Origin: Verrucomicrobiia bacterium
Lineage (GTDB): Bacteria; Verrucomicrobiota; Verrucomicrobiia; Opitutales; Cerasicoccaceae
DNA: 64,000 nucleotides
Direction of reading: 5' to 3'
Assembly (NCBI GenBank): GCA_030432235.1
Contig: JAUIHT010000001.1
Span: 930,001-994,000 of the forward strand
The notes beneath the pieces were generated by a model. That model was not told the origin of the DNA. It did not search any database and saw nothing but the letters and a program-made list of their open reading frames with translations. Both the position numbers and the translations under genes were made by a program. Below are positions 62,736-64,000 of the stretch, one piece after another (within the stretch, counting starts at the first letter, position 1; each line of letters starts with the position of its first letter).

Positions 62736-62754
62736 TCTCCCTGTCTCCCTTACT

Positions 62755-63222
62755 CTACATTATCCGCCCTTCGTCGAAGTCGATCATGTCGGCGACGGAC
62801 TTGATTTCGTCCGCACGGTCGAGGCAGCCCATCTTTTCCAGTGACTCCCGCAGGAACTCTCGCCCGGCCTCGGTCATGCCTTTCTGAACCATCTCACGGT
62901 TCCACTTGGCCGCCTGGACGTCCTCCGGAAAGAGCTCCAGCAGGCGGCGGTCGAGCTCGGCGTCATCGGCGCTGGTCATGACGATTTCCTCGACGGCGGC
63001 GGGCTCGACACCCAGGTGCAGGCAGAGGAAGCGGTCGAAGCCGCGCTTGTAGTTTTTTCGGTAACTATTGGGCAGCTCTCCGTGCTCCTGCGTGTAGCGG
63101 ATTTTGGCGATGAACCGCGGCAGGTGCAGCAGCCCGGTAGCCGGGTGGGGCAGGTAGGGTGACGGCAGGCAGGTGAGTACCTCGCCGGTGGAGCCGGGAA
63201 TGGGTCGGGTTTTTTCAGCCAT
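62755..63222 (-). CDS. DUF5069 family protein
   Basis: A 155-aa cytoplasmic protein with the family's pattern GLLHLPRFIAKIRYTQEHGE, NYKRGFDRFLCLHLGVEP and EREF-like helical end (REFLRESLEKMGCLD). The domain is common in Verrucomicrobia, Planctomycetes and some Proteobacteria and has no known activity. The ATG at 63222 is chosen; the open frame starts at 63261. It is divergent from the ABC exporter gene, 64 nt apart. Confidence 0.82.
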   Translation of the reverse strand: MAEKTRPIPGSTGEVLTCLPSPYLPHPATGLLHLPRFIAKIRYTQEHGELPNSYRKNYKRGFDRFLCLHLGVEPAAVEEIVMTSADDAELDRRLLELFPEDVQAAKWNREMVQKGMTEAGREFLRESLEKMGCLDRADEIKSVADMIDFDEGRIM

Positions 63223-63286
63223 GATTTCGAATAGCGGAAAAAACTTTTCGCGTTTTGGCAAACCTTAGGCATGGTGACCCATTCTC

Positions 63287-64000
63287 ATGAATACCATCTG
63301 GCGCGTATCGAAGTACCTGTTCCGTTATAAGGGCCTGTTCTGGCTGAACATGTCGATGGCCGTCGGCATGACGGTTCTGGCGGCGTGGATTCCGCGCCAG
63401 ATTCAGAGTATCCTCGACGGCGTGCAGGCCAGTGCTTCGCTGAGCGCGTTAGGCGTCGGAGCAGGCATCATGGCCCTGTTGTACTTCGGTAGCGAGCTGT
63501 GCAACGGCTTTCGCATCATGATAAACAACACCCTTGAGCAGCGTGTGTTGATGGATATGCGCGCGGAAATCCACACCAAGCTCCTGCGCCTGCCCGTGTC
63601 GTTTTATGATCAGCGCAAGAGTGGCGAGGTCTCATCTCGCGTTATTGAGGACGTCTCTAACGTCGAGCGCGCTCTGCTGGACGGTACCGAGATCGGAACC
63701 AGCTCCATTCTGAAAATCGTCGTGGTCAGTGTTTTCCTCTTCATGGAAAACTCATTTTTGGCCTGGTTCGTCTTCTTGCCGGTGCCGTTGCTGTTGATCC
63801 TGGGTTATTTCTACGCCAAGCAGAGCCGCGTGGTCTGGAAGCGGGTGCGGGTGGCCTCAGGCGACCTCAACGCCTTGCTCATCGAGGATATCCAGGGCAA
63901 CCGGCTCATCCAAACCTTTGCCCTGCAGGACCGCGAAACGCGGCGCTTCCAGGAGCGTGCGGAGGACCTGAAGGAGAAGTGGCTGGCGGCCATGTATCGC
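63287..64000 (+). CDS. ABC exporter, N-terminal transmembrane part (partial)
   Basis: 238 codons from the ATG at 63287 to the window end. Hydrophobic segments and motifs fit a type I half-exporter of the MsbA/LmrA kind: WRVSKYLFRYKGLFWLNMSM, LEQRVLMDMRAEIHTKLLRL, LPVSFYDQRKSGEVSSRVIE and NALLIEDIQGNRLIQTFALQ, the intracellular coupling-helix areas. The ATP-binding domain lies beyond the window, so substrate class (lipid A, lipid, peptide or drug) is unknown. Confidence 0.88.
   Translation, partial: MNTIWRVSKYLFRYKGLFWLNMSMAVGMTVLAAWIPRQIQSILDGVQASASLSALGVGAGIMALLYFGSELCNGFRIMINNTLEQRVLMDMRAEIHTKLLRLPVSFYDQRKSGEVSSRVIEDVSNVERALLDGTEIGTSSILKIVVVSVFLFMENSFLAWFVFLPVPLLLILGYFYAKQSRVVWKRVRVASGDLNALLIEDIQGNRLIQTFALQDRETRRFQERAEDLKEKWLAAMYR

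Overview
The window is GC-rich, tightly packed bacterial chromosome. PEP-CTERM sorting tails, a fused SecDF, a full type II secretion (T2SS) gene set with unusually many pseudopilins, and a GxxExxY gene flanked by inverted repeats point to Verrucomicrobiota, probably the Opitutae/Puniceicoccales side. That placement is an inference from gene content; there is no rRNA here to confirm it. Shine-Dalgarno sequences are weak or absent at many starts, and several genes appear to begin with GTG or TTG.

Layout. 0-5 kb (minus strand): nusB (partial), ribH, speA, a Fur-family regulator, a prepilin-like protein and a PEP-CTERM protein. 5-11 kb (plus): yajC-secDF-recJ, then a trio of small YqjD/E/K-like envelope proteins. 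11-13.6 kb: an M50 membrane protease divergent from an NtrC-type sigma-54 response regulator. 13.7-25.8 kb (plus): T2SS operon gspG-H-I-J-K-L-M-D-E-F. It is interrupted by inverted-repeat modules at three junctions, by a low-GC patch spanning the 3' part of gspD, a truncated second gspE start and a small secreted-protein gene, and by the GxxExxY element. 25.8-35.6 kb (minus, converging on gspF): three copies of a three-gene cassette of GspI-like pseudopilin, GspJ/PilW-like pseudopilin and a large PilX/GspK-like protein. 35.8-38.4 kb: a TPR-AAA ATPase with a TPR-membrane partner.

38.5-51 kb: alaS with an AT-rich in-frame insert, PEP-CTERM proteins, DUF2237, a sugar porter, a FabA-like dehydratase and a ketosynthase whose divergent start codons overlap in one CATG, typA, a toxin-antitoxin pair, small lipoproteins and cysE. 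51-64 kb: a secreted redoxin, a cytochrome c-sugar dehydrogenase fusion, a tail-specific protease, a four-gene run (pseudopilin, LysM lipoprotein, cysteine desulfurase, recF), a WecG-type glycosyltransferase, rpsU, a repeat protein, DUF5069 and the start of an ABC exporter.

The dominant theme is protein export: Sec machinery (YajC, SecDF), a T2SS with a multiplied pseudopilin complement, and exported or anchored products. The most unusual material is the set of inverted-repeat modules between T2SS genes, the mosaic gspD/gspE junction, the triplicated cassettes and a 0.25 kb multi-hairpin spacer at 53.5 kb. No tRNA, rRNA, CRISPR array, transposase or phage gene was seen.
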